From positions 682,001 through 746,000 of the forward strand of contig NZ_CP094473.1 of the NCBI RefSeq assembly GCF_023347535.1: a DNA stretch of 64,000 bases. The letters run 5' to 3'. Positions 33,005-40,935 of the stretch are shown in pieces (the first letter of the stretch is position 1; every line of letters starts with the position of its first letter). Both the position numbers and the translations under genes were made by a program. This DNA comes from Faecalibacterium sp. HTF-F. Its GTDB lineage: Bacteria; Bacillota; Clostridia; Oscillospirales; Ruminococcaceae. The notes beneath the pieces are model-generated. The model saw nothing but the letters and a program-made list of their open reading frames with translations. It did no database searches and had not been told where the DNA came from.

Positions 33005-33116
33005 TGCAAGGCAGCGCGATGCACAATGTGCCTGCCGATTGGATTTGAGATTCACTACTTTATATACTTTCCCACCCCTCTATACACAAAAACCCGCTGC
33101 CAGGCGGGTTTTTGTG
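33005..33116 (+). ncRNA. Candidate C-rich regulatory small RNA
   Basis: About 112 nt lie between a consensus promoter and a 13-bp terminator stem (33085-33097 with 33104-33116). There is a 5' stem-loop (GGCAG...CTGCC with an inner GCAC/GTGC) and an unpaired stretch TTTCCCACCCCTCT at about 33068-33081. C-rich unpaired stretches in Firmicutes sRNAs (FsrA, RsaE type) bind Shine-Dalgarno regions. A 14-codon frame (MQGSAMHNVPADWI) starts at 33004 with no RBS and is probably not translated. Confidence 0.6.
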
Positions 33117-33175
33117 TTTACTGGGGATTTTTCTTTTTGAAAAAAGCAGTGGCAGACAATGTACTCGACCCATAG

Positions 33176-33310
33176 AGCAGCTGCTTTCGGCTGCGACCCC
33201 ATCCGTGAAAATGCAAGCCCGGAAAGTCCGCAGACTTTCCGGGCTTGCTCTATCTCAAAATATTATTTCGCTGATGATAGCCGGAGCACAGCGGAGGCGA
33301 TTTAAATCGT
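33176..33310. repeat. MITE-like element fragment with palindrome (copy D)
   Basis: GCTGCGACCCCATCCGTGAAAA, in two overlapping parts like copy B, then the palindrome at 33213-33248, AAAATATTATTTCGCTGA and a right end ATTTAAATCGT. The left half is missing. The copy ends 10 bp before the hflX stop. Confidence 0.6.
33213..33248. repeat. 36-nt perfect palindrome, CGCA centre (unit 6)
   Basis: 16-bp perfect arms (GCAAGCCCGGAAAGTC and complement) around CGCA. Confidence 0.8.
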
Positions 33311-33319
33311 GTACGCCGA

Positions 33320-34585
33320 TCAGACCAGATACCCTTCAAAGCAGTGCAGGTCCTCGGTCTTGACGATGCCCTCCAGATACAGCCCGTCCTCCCGGTATTC
33401 TTCCACCTGCACGCTGCCCCGCTCCCGCATGGGGGCGGCAAGGCCCAGCTTATCGTAGGGCAGCAGCACCCGCAGGGTGTGCACCCGGTCGCTGAGCACC
33501 TCGTCCAGCTTTGCCAGCAGGGTGTCCAGACCATAGCCGGTCTTGGCGCTGGTGAGCAGGATGTCCGGGTCAAAGCTCATGGCACCCGGCTTGTCGCATT
33601 TGTTGTAGACGGTCAGGCGGGGGATGTCCGCGCAGTCCAGCCCGTCCAGAACCTCGTCGGTGACGGCCAGCTGCTCTTCCCGCTGCTCATCGCCTGCGTC
33701 TGCCACCCGGATGATGACGTCCGACCATGCGGCTTCTTCCAGCGTGGACTTGAAGGCCTCCACCAGATTGTGGGGCAGGCGGGACACAAAGCCCACCGTA
33801 TCCACCAGCAGCACGGCCATGCCGCTGGGCAGCACCAGCTTGCGGCTGGTGGGGTCCAGTGTGGCGAACAGCATGTCCGCTTCGGCTACGCTGGGGCCGC
33901 ACAGAGCGTTCATCAGGCTGGATTTGCCCACGTTGGTATAGCCTACAAGGCTGACTACCGGCATACCGGTCTTGGCACGGGCCTTGCGGCTCTCGCCCCG
34001 GCGCTTTTCCATTTCGGCCAGCTTTTCAGCCAGCGTATCGATGCGGGCGTGCACATGGCGGCGGTCCAGTTCCAGCTTGGTCTCACCGGCACCACGGCGG
34101 GCACCGCCGCCGCCGCCACCGCCGCCGCCCTGACGGCTCAGCGCCTCGCCCATGCCCTGCAGACGGGGCAGACGGTAGCGCAGAAGGGCCAGCTCGGTCT
34201 GCAGCTTGCCCTCGTTGGTGACGGCGCGGCTACGGAAAATTTCCAGAATGAGCATGGTGCGGTCGATCACTTCCAGCCCGCCCAGCGCATTGGAGATGTT
34301 GCGGATCTGGCTGCCGGTCAGTTCGCCGTCAAATACGGCGCATTCCGCACCCAGACTTTCGGCGGCAAGGCTGGCTTCCTCCAGTTTGCCGCTGCCCAGC
34401 ACGATGCCGGTCTCCGGGGTCTGGCGCTTCTGGGTCACCTGCGCCACGGCCTCCATGTGGTTAGCCTCACACAGGGCAGAAAGCTCTGCCAGACTGCGCT
34501 CACAGTCCCACAGGCCCTGATCCAGCGCCAGCAGAATGACCTTCGTCGGGGGTGTTTCCACTAAGATATCGTAAAGTTCGCTCAC
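33320..34585 (-). CDS. hflX: GTPase HflX
   Basis: This 421-aa ribosome-associated GTPase splits stalled or hibernating 70S ribosomes. It has the HflX N-terminal domain (ETGIVLGSGKLEE, about 57-69), a coiled-coil with the GETKLELDRR motif preceded by a run of nine glycines (about 156-164), and the G domain: G1 GYTNVGKSSL (about 216), G3 DTVGF, G4 NKCD. It starts at GTG 34585, overlapping the stop of the acetyltransferase gene (GTGA), with AAAGGAC upstream. The Gly run is encoded by GCC-type repeats on the plus strand and may vary in length. Confidence 0.95.
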   Translation of the reverse strand: MSELYDILVETPPTKVILLALDQGLWDCERSLAELSALCEANHMEAVAQVTQKRQTPETGIVLGSGKLEEASLAAESLGAECAVFDGELTGSQIRNISNALGGLEVIDRTMLILEIFRSRAVTNEGKLQTELALLRYRLPRLQGMGEALSRQGGGGGGGGGARRGAGETKLELDRRHVHARIDTLAEKLAEMEKRRGESRKARAKTGMPVVSLVGYTNVGKSSLMNALCGPSVAEADMLFATLDPTSRKLVLPSGMAVLLVDTVGFVSRLPHNLVEAFKSTLEEAAWSDVIIRVADAGDEQREEQLAVTDEVLDGLDCADIPRLTVYNKCDKPGAMSFDPDILLTSAKTGYGLDTLLAKLDEVLSDRVHTLRVLLPYDKLGLAAPMRERGSVQVEEYREDGLYLEGIVKTEDLHCFEGYLV

Positions 34586-35190
34586 GGTAAGTCCTTTCTA
34601 TGTTCGTAACGCTCCCGCGTCAATAAATAGCTTTTGCATTCCACCGGTGTGCCGTCAAATTTGTGATCAACGGTGTCGTGGTGGTACACAAAACCGGCTT
34701 TTTCCATCACCCGGCCGCTGGCGGGGTTTGCCTTGGCATGGCAGCAGGTCAGCCAGTCCCCGTCAGTATGGCTGAACCAGTACGCGGTCACAGCCTTCAG
34801 CGCTTCGGTGGCAAGACCTCTGTTCCACCAGTTCCGTCCGATGCAGTAGCCTGCTTCCCAGATGCCGTCTGTGCAGTCCTGTTGCGGCCAGAGCGCTTTC
34901 TGTGCCGGGTCACCGAGCAGAGCATTGAAGATGCTGATGCTGCCAAACACCTGCCCGGAAGCCTTTTCCACAATGGCCCACTGGTAGTAGTCCGGGTTCG
35001 GGTAGAGTGTGGCCCATGCCGCCAGCAGGCCCAGCGTTTCCAGAGCGTTTTTGTGGGGCTCCCACCGCAGAAAACGGGTCACCTGCGGGTCGGACGCCCA
35101 GTTTGCGTACATCATGTCGGCATCCTCCGGCAGCAGGCGGCGCAGAAAAAGCCGGTCAGTCTCAAGCTCCTGCGTTCCGGCGTGGCGCAT
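34582..35190 (-). CDS. GNAT-family N-acetyltransferase (RimJ/RimL type)
   Basis: This 202-aa protein has the GNAT fold: LETDRLFLRRLLPEDADMM at the start, VFGSISIF (beta-4), GYCIGRNWWNRGLATEAL (acetyl-CoA loop, about 117-134) and ANPASGRVMEKAGF (about 158-171). The substrate is unknown; relatives acetylate ribosomal protein N-termini or small amines. I prefer the ATG at 35190 with GGGAGG 8 nt upstream; a GTG at 35199 overlaps that site. It is coupled to hflX by a 4-bp overlap. Confidence 0.9.
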   Translation of the reverse strand: MRHAGTQELETDRLFLRRLLPEDADMMYANWASDPQVTRFLRWEPHKNALETLGLLAAWATLYPNPDYYQWAIVEKASGQVFGSISIFNALLGDPAQKALWPQQDCTDGIWEAGYCIGRNWWNRGLATEALKAVTAYWFSHTDGDWLTCCHAKANPASGRVMEKAGFVYHHDTVDHKFDGTPVECKSYLLTRERYEHRKDLP

Positions 35191-35272
35191 GGCACACACC
35201 TCCCTATTTTATAAAGTATGCATAGGATAGCACAAATTTGGCGTTCCTGCAAGCGCCGCCGCGAAAAAACGC

Positions 35273-35301
35273 TTGACCAGACTGCTTTTGTGCATTAAAC
35301 T
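35273..35301 (+). promoter_or_regulatory. Promoter of the methionine/folate enzyme gene
   Basis: TTGACC, 17-nt spacer, TAAACT. The leader is only about 30 nt, so no SAM riboswitch or T-box can fit. Confidence 0.6.
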
Positions 35302-35339
35302 AAAAGCCAAGTGTTTTTGTGGGAAAAGGAGAACTCTCC

Positions 35340-37127
35340 ATGAGTGATGTGCGTGAGATCTTGAAAAAGCGCCCGCTGCTGTTCGATGGCGGCATGGGCA
35401 CCTATTATAAAGCAAAGCCCGGGCAGGAGTGTGAGCAGGCAAATCTGCTGGACCCGGAAGGAGTTCTGGCCGTGCATGGTGCGTATCTGGAAGCAGGTGC
35501 CGATGCCATCAAGACCAACACCTTTGGCCTGCCGCGGATGGCGGCGGCGGGAAATCCGCTGTGGGAGGCCCTGACAGACGAGGGATGGAGGCTGGCCGCA
35601 CAGGCCGCTGCAAAGACCGGCGCTGCCGTGTTTGCCGATCTTGGCCCGGCCCCGGATACGGAATCGCTCCCGGCGGCACAGATCTATACGGCCCTTGCCG
35701 AGCGGTTTGCCGCATTGGGTGCAAAGAACTTTTTGTTTGAGACGCTGAGCAGCGACGCCGGTGTGGCCGAAGCCGCGAAGCAGATCAAAGAAGCAGTGCC
35801 GGACGCCTTTGTGCTGGTGTCCTTTGCGGTGCTGCCGGACGGTTACACCCGTGAGGGACGGCACTGCACCCAGCTGGTGCGCAGCATGACCGCCTGCGGT
35901 GCAGTGGATGCCGTGGGCCTGAACTGCGTTTCTGCTCCCGGTGCCATGCGCACACTGGTGCAGCAGCTGGGCAGAACAGAGCTGCCCCTGTCTGTTATGC
36001 CCAATGCGGGCTACCCGGTGGTCACCCGCACCCGGGTACAGTATCAGGGCAGGCCGGAATATTTTGCCCGGGAGCTGGTCGGCCTTGCCGCCGAGGGTGT
36101 GCGCATTCTGGGCGGCTGCTGCGGCACTACGCCCGCCCACATTGCGGCCCTGCGCACGGCGCTGGATGCGCTGCCGGAGCAGCTGCCGGTGGCAGCGGCA
36201 GCGCCGGTACCCACCGCCGCAAAGCCGGAGGTGGAAACGGACGATGCCTTTCTGCGCAAGCTGAACGCGGGCCAAAAGGTGATCGCCATTGAGCTGGACT
36301 CCCCCAAGGACGCCGACCTGACGGGCTATCTGGAGGGGGCCCGCCGCCTGCAGGCTGCCGGGGCTGATCTTTTGACCATTGCGGACTGCCCCATTGCCCG
36401 GGCACGGATGGATTCCTCGCTGGTGGCCTGCCGGGTGCACCGGGAGCTGGGGCTGAACGTGCTGCCCCACATGACCTGCCGCGACCGCAACCTGAACGCC
36501 ACCAAGGCCCTGCTGCTGGGCCTGTATGCCGAGGGCGTGCGGGAGGTGCTGGCCATCACCGGCGACCCCATCCCCACTGCAGAGCGGGACGAGGTGAAGA
36601 ACGTGTACCAGTTCAACTCCCGCAAGCTGGCGCAGTACATCGTCTCGCTGGCAGGCGAGGGTCGGGAAATGCCCTCGCCCCTCACCGTGTTCGGTGCGCT
36701 GAACCTGAACGCCCGCAACTTTGATGTGGAGCTGCGCCGTGCACAGGAAAAGCTGGAGAATGGCATGAGCGGCTTCCTCACCCAGCCGGTGCTCTCGGCA
36801 CAGGCGGTGGAAAACCTGAAAAAGACCCGGGAAGCGCTGGGCAGCAGGGCAAAGATTTTAGCGGGCATCATGCCGGTGGTGAGCCAGCGCAACGCCATCT
36901 TCATGGAGAACGAGGTCAACGGCATCCATGTGGACGCTGAGATCATCGAGCGCTTTGCCGGGCTGGACCGTGTGCAGGGCGAAGAGCTGGGACTGGAAGT
37001 CTCGGTGAAGGCTGCACAGGCCGCAGCGCCCTATGCAGATGGCTTCTACCTGATGACCCCCTTCAACCGCATCGCCCTGATGGAACGGCTCATTGCCCGG
37101 CTGAAAGAGGAAGGAGTTGCAGATTAA
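35340..37127 (+). CDS. Bifunctional homocysteine S-methyltransferase / methylenetetrahydrofolate reductase
   Basis: This 595-aa protein joins two enzymes of the methionine methyl branch, as in B. subtilis YitJ. The N-terminal domain (about 1-285) is a homocysteine methyltransferase: LLFDGGMGTYY, GADAIKTNTFG, and zinc cysteines GLNC (about 200) and ILGGCCGTTPAHI (about 257-269). The C-terminal domain (about 310-590) is a MetF-type TIM barrel with PHMTCRDRN, LAITGDPI and GFLTQPVL. It makes 5-methyl-THF and passes the methyl group to homocysteine. The ATG at 35340 follows AAAAGGAG. Confidence 0.93.
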   Translation: MSDVREILKKRPLLFDGGMGTYYKAKPGQECEQANLLDPEGVLAVHGAYLEAGADAIKTNTFGLPRMAAAGNPLWEALTDEGWRLAAQAAAKTGAAVFADLGPAPDTESLPAAQIYTALAERFAALGAKNFLFETLSSDAGVAEAAKQIKEAVPDAFVLVSFAVLPDGYTREGRHCTQLVRSMTACGAVDAVGLNCVSAPGAMRTLVQQLGRTELPLSVMPNAGYPVVTRTRVQYQGRPEYFARELVGLAAEGVRILGGCCGTTPAHIAALRTALDALPEQLPVAAAAPVPTAAKPEVETDDAFLRKLNAGQKVIAIELDSPKDADLTGYLEGARRLQAAGADLLTIADCPIARARMDSSLVACRVHRELGLNVLPHMTCRDRNLNATKALLLGLYAEGVREVLAITGDPIPTAERDEVKNVYQFNSRKLAQYIVSLAGEGREMPSPLTVFGALNLNARNFDVELRRAQEKLENGMSGFLTQPVLSAQAVENLKKTREALGSRAKILAGIMPVVSQRNAIFMENEVNGIHVDAEIIERFAGLDRVQGEELGLEVSVKAAQAAAPYADGFYLMTPFNRIALMERLIARLKEEGVAD

Positions 37128-37347
37128 AATGGCCGACGCGTTCGCTCTGGGACGGGTTGTGGCTCCCAGCGTATGCTACGGCCCTTGAGCGGGCCTTGCA
37201 TTCTGCTGGCCACGGCCCCAACAACTCCTCTCTGTTTCTGCCACAGGCAGCGGTCGTCGTCGTTGCATCTTCAGCGGAAAAATATTTTTTATATTTGCGT
37301 TTGTCGTGGCCTGCGGGCCACTCCAAACGCGTTTTCACGAATAAGGC
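37125..37347. repeat. MITE-like element copy E, inverse orientation
   Basis: It starts on the stop codon of the methionine/folate gene. Its left part (37125-37290) is the reverse complement of the right module of copy B with an estimated 85 percent identity, including a GGGGCCGTGGCCAGCAG block. Then come TCAGCGGAAAAATATTTTTT, the palindrome at 37297-37330 and TTTTCACGAATAAGGCC. Confidence 0.7.
37297..37330. repeat. 34-nt palindrome, TGCG centre (unit 7)
   Basis: 15-nt arms (GCGTTTGTCGTGGCC and partner) around TGCG with a 2x2 internal mismatch at the same place as in unit 1. Confidence 0.7.
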
Positions 37348-37395
37348 CCAAACCGCAAGATGCAGCAGGACAAATTCTTGTAAAGAAAAAAGTAA

Positions 37396-37424
37396 TTGAC
37401 AAATCGCACAAAAAACGCTATATT
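37396..37424 (+). promoter_or_regulatory. Promoter of the T-box-valS operon
   Basis: TTGACA, 17-nt spacer, TATATT. Confidence 0.75.
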
Positions 37425-37431
37425 CTTTTTA

Positions 37432-37677
37432 TAAATGCGTTGAAGAAGAGTGTGCACTGCATTTGCCGTTCAGAGAGCCGGAAAATGCTGCGAATCCGGT
37501 ACGGTCGGGCGGTGTGCTGTCACTTTGGAGCAGGAGCGGTGAGCTAAAGAGCAAGCCGCTCTCGGAGCTGTCCCACGTTACCGGGGCATCAAGGGGCGCA
37601 GGATGCTCTGCGCAATTTGGGTGGTACCGCGGTTATTACAGCCGTCCCATGGAACGTTCCGTGGGACGGCTTTTTTT
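37432..37677 (+). promoter_or_regulatory. T-box riboswitch controlling valS
   Basis: The leader RNA of about 245 nt has the T-box core GGTGGTACCGCGG (37620-37632) followed by a terminator (GCCGTCCCA 37641-37649 with TGGGACGGC 37662-37670, then seven T). Uncharged tRNA-Val would pair with the T-box and favour the antiterminator. Stem I lies in about 37440-37540; a GTC at 37519-37521 is a candidate valine specifier, but I could not fold stem I by hand with certainty. Confidence 0.88.
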
Positions 37678-37712
37678 CGTCCCACTTCATCATTTTTTAC
37701 TGGGAGGACCCT

Positions 37713-40418
37713 ATGAAAGAACTTGCAAAACAGTACGATCCCAGCCAGGTGGAAGACCGCATCTACCAGTTCTGGCTGGACGGCGGCTACTTCCACACGA
37801 AGGCAGACCCCGACAAGAAACCCTACACCATCGTCATGCCGCCCCCGAACGTCACCGGCCAGCTGCACATGGGCCATGCGGTGGATAACACCATGCAGGA
37901 TATCCTCATCCGCACCAAGCGGATGCAGGGCTATGCCGCCCTGTGGGTGCCTGGCACCGACCACGCCTCCATTGCCACCGAGGCCAAGGTGGTGGAGGCC
38001 ATGCGCGCCGAGGGCCTGACCAAGGAGATGGTGGGCCGCGATGGTTTTCTGGACCGTGCATGGGCATGGAAGACCAAGTTCGGCAACCGCATCGTCAGCC
38101 AGCTGAAAAAGCTGGGCAGCAGCTGCGACTGGGAGCGCGAGCGCTTTACCATGGACGAGGGCTGCTCTGAGGCCGTCAAGGAAGTGTTCGTGCGCCTGTA
38201 CGACAAGGGCCTGATCTACCGCGGCAACCGCATGGTCAACTGGTGCCCCCACTGCAACACCTCCATTTCTGACGCCGAGGTGGAGTACGAGGAAAAGGAC
38301 GGCAGCTTCTGGCACCTGCTGTACCCGGTCAAGGAGACCGGCGAGATGCTGGAGCTGGCTACCACCCGTCCCGAGACCATGCTGGGCGATACCGCTGTTG
38401 CCATCAACGGTGACGACCCCCGCTATGCCCATCTGCACGGCTGCCATGTGGTGCTGCCTCTGCTGAACAAGGAAATCCCCATCGTCTGCGATGAGCACGC
38501 CGACATGACCAAGGGCACCGGTGTGGTCAAGATCACCCCCGCCCACGACCCCAACGACTTTGAGGTGGGCCTGCGCCACAACCTGCCCATCGTGCGTGTG
38601 TTCACCTACGACGGTCACATGACCGGCGCTGCCGACAAGGCTGCTGCCGATGCGCTGTTCGCCGCCGGCAAGAACACCATCAATGAGCCTGAGGTGCTGG
38701 ACTGCGGCAAGTACGCCGGCATGACCACCCTCGAGGCCCGCAAGGCCATTCTGGCCGATCTGGAAGCAGGCGGCTTCCTGAAGGAGATCGAGCCCCTCAA
38801 GCACGAGGTGGGCACCTGCTACCGCTGCCACTCCACCATCGAGCCCATGGTGTCCAAGCAGTGGTTCGTCAAGATGGAGCCGCTGGCAAAGCCCGCCATC
38901 GAGAGCGTGGAGAAGGGCGAGATCAAGTTTGTGCCCGAGCGCTTCACCAAGAATTATATGAACTGGATGAAGAACACCCGCGACTGGTGCATCAGCCGTC
39001 AGCTGTGGTGGGGTCATCAGATCCCGGCATGGTACTGCGACGACTGCGGCGAGACCGTGGTGGCAAAGTCTGCTCCCTGTGCCTGCCCCAAGTGCGGCAG
39101 CGCAAAGCTGACCCAGGACCCCGATACGCTGGATACCTGGTTCTCCTCCGCTCTGTGGCCCTTCAGCACGCTGGGCTGGCCCAATGAGGAGAGCGAAGAC
39201 CTCAAGTATTTCTACCCCACCAACACCCTCGTCACCGGCTACGACATCATCGGCTTCTGGGTCAGCCGCATGATCTTCTCGGGTCTGGCCTACACCGGCA
39301 AGGCACCCTTCAGCACTGTCTGCATCCACGGCATCGTGCGCGACAGTCAGGGCCGCAAGATGTCCAAGAGCCTTGGCAACGGCATCGACCCGCTGGAGGT
39401 CATTGCCCAGTACGGCGCAGACGCCCTGCGCTTTATGCTGGTGGACGGCTCCACCCCGGGCAACGACATGCGCTATATCGAAAAGAAGGTGGAGGCTGCC
39501 CGCAACTTTGCCAATAAGCTGTGGAACGCTACCCGCTTTGTGCTGATGAACCTGCCCGAGGACTTTGAGCCGGGCCTGCCCAGCGAGGAGATGCTGGACA
39601 TGAGCGACAAGTGGGTGCTCACCAAGCTGAATCAGGTGGCCGGTGCCATGACCGACAACCTTGATCACTACGAGATGGGTCTGGCCGCTGCCAAGATCAA
39701 CAGCTTCATCTGGGACGTCTACTGCGACTGGTTCATCGAGATCGCAAAGCCCCGCCTGAATTCCGGCGACGCACAGCAGGCCGACACTGCCCGCCGCGTG
39801 CTGGTGTATGTGCTGGATAAGGCCCTCAAGCTGCTGCATCCCTTCATGCCCTTCATCACCGAGGAGCTGTATCAGGCTCTGCCCGGCTCTGCCGAGACCA
39901 TCATGACCCAGAGCTGGCCCACCTTCGATGAAGCTCACAACTGGGCCGACGAAGAGGAAGCCTTTGAAAAGGTCATGGACTACATCAAGGCCGTGCGTAC
40001 CATGCGCACCGAGATGAATGTCCACCCCGCCAAAAAGACCAGCATGATCATCGAGACTGCCGATGCAGCACCCTTCCAGAAGGCACAGGTCTATCTGGCA
40101 AAGTTCGCCTTTGCCACCGATGTGACCTTTACCGAGAAGTATGAGGGCAGCACCGACGGCATGGTGCAGGTGTCCACCCACGCTGCACGCGGCTTCATCC
40201 CCATGATGGAGCTCATCGACCGCGACAAGGAGCTGGCACGTCTGAACAAGGAAAAGGCCAAGGCCGAAAAGGAAATGGCCATGTTCGCAAATCAGCTGGA
40301 CAACCCCAAGTTTGTGGAGCGCGCTCCGGCGGCCCTGGTGGAGGATATCCGCAATAAATACGCCAAGAGTCAGGACAAGCTCGCCAACATTGAACAGAGC
40401 ATCAAGGCTCTGGGCTGA
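37713..40418 (+). CDS. valS: Valine--tRNA ligase
   Basis: This 901-aa class I synthetase charges tRNA-Val. It shows the HIGH motif in PPPNVTGQLHMGHA (about 42-55), the editing (CP1) domain (about 195-340; TTRPETMLGDTAVA), the KMSKS motif in GRKMSKSLGNG (about 547-557), an anticodon-binding domain and the C-terminal coiled-coil tRNA arm (about 835-900, RDKELARLNKEKAKAEKEM). A four-cysteine insert (YCDDCGE...CPKC, about 440-470) may bind zinc. The ATG at 37713 follows TGGGAGGACC. Expression is under the T-box just upstream. Confidence 0.97.
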   Translation: MKELAKQYDPSQVEDRIYQFWLDGGYFHTKADPDKKPYTIVMPPPNVTGQLHMGHAVDNTMQDILIRTKRMQGYAALWVPGTDHASIATEAKVVEAMRAEGLTKEMVGRDGFLDRAWAWKTKFGNRIVSQLKKLGSSCDWERERFTMDEGCSEAVKEVFVRLYDKGLIYRGNRMVNWCPHCNTSISDAEVEYEEKDGSFWHLLYPVKETGEMLELATTRPETMLGDTAVAINGDDPRYAHLHGCHVVLPLLNKEIPIVCDEHADMTKGTGVVKITPAHDPNDFEVGLRHNLPIVRVFTYDGHMTGAADKAAADALFAAGKNTINEPEVLDCGKYAGMTTLEARKAILADLEAGGFLKEIEPLKHEVGTCYRCHSTIEPMVSKQWFVKMEPLAKPAIESVEKGEIKFVPERFTKNYMNWMKNTRDWCISRQLWWGHQIPAWYCDDCGETVVAKSAPCACPKCGSAKLTQDPDTLDTWFSSALWPFSTLGWPNEESEDLKYFYPTNTLVTGYDIIGFWVSRMIFSGLAYTGKAPFSTVCIHGIVRDSQGRKMSKSLGNGIDPLEVIAQYGADALRFMLVDGSTPGNDMRYIEKKVEAARNFANKLWNATRFVLMNLPEDFEPGLPSEEMLDMSDKWVLTKLNQVAGAMTDNLDHYEMGLAAAKINSFIWDVYCDWFIEIAKPRLNSGDAQQADTARRVLVYVLDKALKLLHPFMPFITEELYQALPGSAETIMTQSWPTFDEAHNWADEEEAFEKVMDYIKAVRTMRTEMNVHPAKKTSMIIETADAAPFQKAQVYLAKFAFATDVTFTEKYEGSTDGMVQVSTHAARGFIPMMELIDRDKELARLNKEKAKAEKEMAMFANQLDNPKFVERAPAALVEDIRNKYAKSQDKLANIEQSIKALG

Positions 40419-40419
40419 T

Positions 40420-40932
40420 TTGAGCGGGGGTCGTCATAGCAGCGCACAGCGCGCTTTTCCGTGGGTCGCTGCAGGGCGGGTACTCTTTACTCTTGCCCTC
40501 CTTGGCTGCATCGTGTTCATCTTTTCCAATTCCATGAAGATCGGCGAGGTCTCTCAGGGCTCCAGCGGCCGGGTGCTTGCCCTGCTGCAGGGAGTGCTGC
40601 GCCGTCTGGGCCATCCGGCCCTTGCCCAGCGCCTGACGGATCACATCGTGCGCAAGCTGGCGCATTTCTGCGAGTATACGCTGGAAGGCTTTCTGCTCAT
40701 GCTGTGCATGCGGGTGTACACCCGGAACTACATCTGGCACATCAGCGTGCCGCTGCTGGGCGGCGTGCTCACCGCACTGGTCGATGAGACCATCCAGATC
40801 TACTCACCGGGCCGCAGCAGTCAGGTCACGGATGTGTGGCTGGACTCTGCCGGTGTGCTGGCAGGCATCCTTGCAGCGCTGGTGCTCATGGCGTTGTGCG
40901 GGCTGCTGTTTCATCATTGTAATAAGGAGTAA
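40420..40932 (+). CDS. VanZ-family membrane protein
   Basis: About 170 aa with four membrane segments (about 16-36, 80-97, 105-122, 142-163). The typical VanZ features are FIFSNSM after the first helix, HFCEYTLEGFLL (His-Glu-Tyr pattern) and a DETIQIYSPGRSSQVTDVWLDSAGVLAG stretch, read in parts. VanZ proteins give low teicoplanin resistance in one transposon, but most chromosomal ones have unknown roles. The start is uncertain: TTG at 40420 keeps the first membrane helix, but the ribosome-binding site is poor; coupling to valS is likely. Confidence 0.8.
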   Translation: MSGGRHSSAQRAFPWVAAGRVLFTLALLGCIVFIFSNSMKIGEVSQGSSGRVLALLQGVLRRLGHPALAQRLTDHIVRKLAHFCEYTLEGFLLMLCMRVYTRNYIWHISVPLLGGVLTALVDETIQIYSPGRSSQVTDVWLDSAGVLAGILAALVLMALCGLLFHHCNKE

Positions 40933-40935
40933 CCA

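Noticed and set aside
33000..33120. 6S RNA, SRP RNA or tmRNA at the small RNA locus
   Set aside because: Too short and lacks the long 6S bulge, the SRP GNAR tetraloop helix or a tRNA-like end.
34130..34160. Possible frameshift at the glycine run of hflX
   Set aside because: The frame stays open through the run and both flanking HflX domains are complete, so it is read as a real poly-glycine loop.
35273..35340. SAM riboswitch before the methionine/folate gene
   Set aside because: The leader between promoter and start is only about 30 nt.
37617..37712. N-terminal extension of valS by 32 codons
   Set aside because: It would run through the T-box motif and terminator; the ATG at 37713 has an RBS and gives the family N-terminus.
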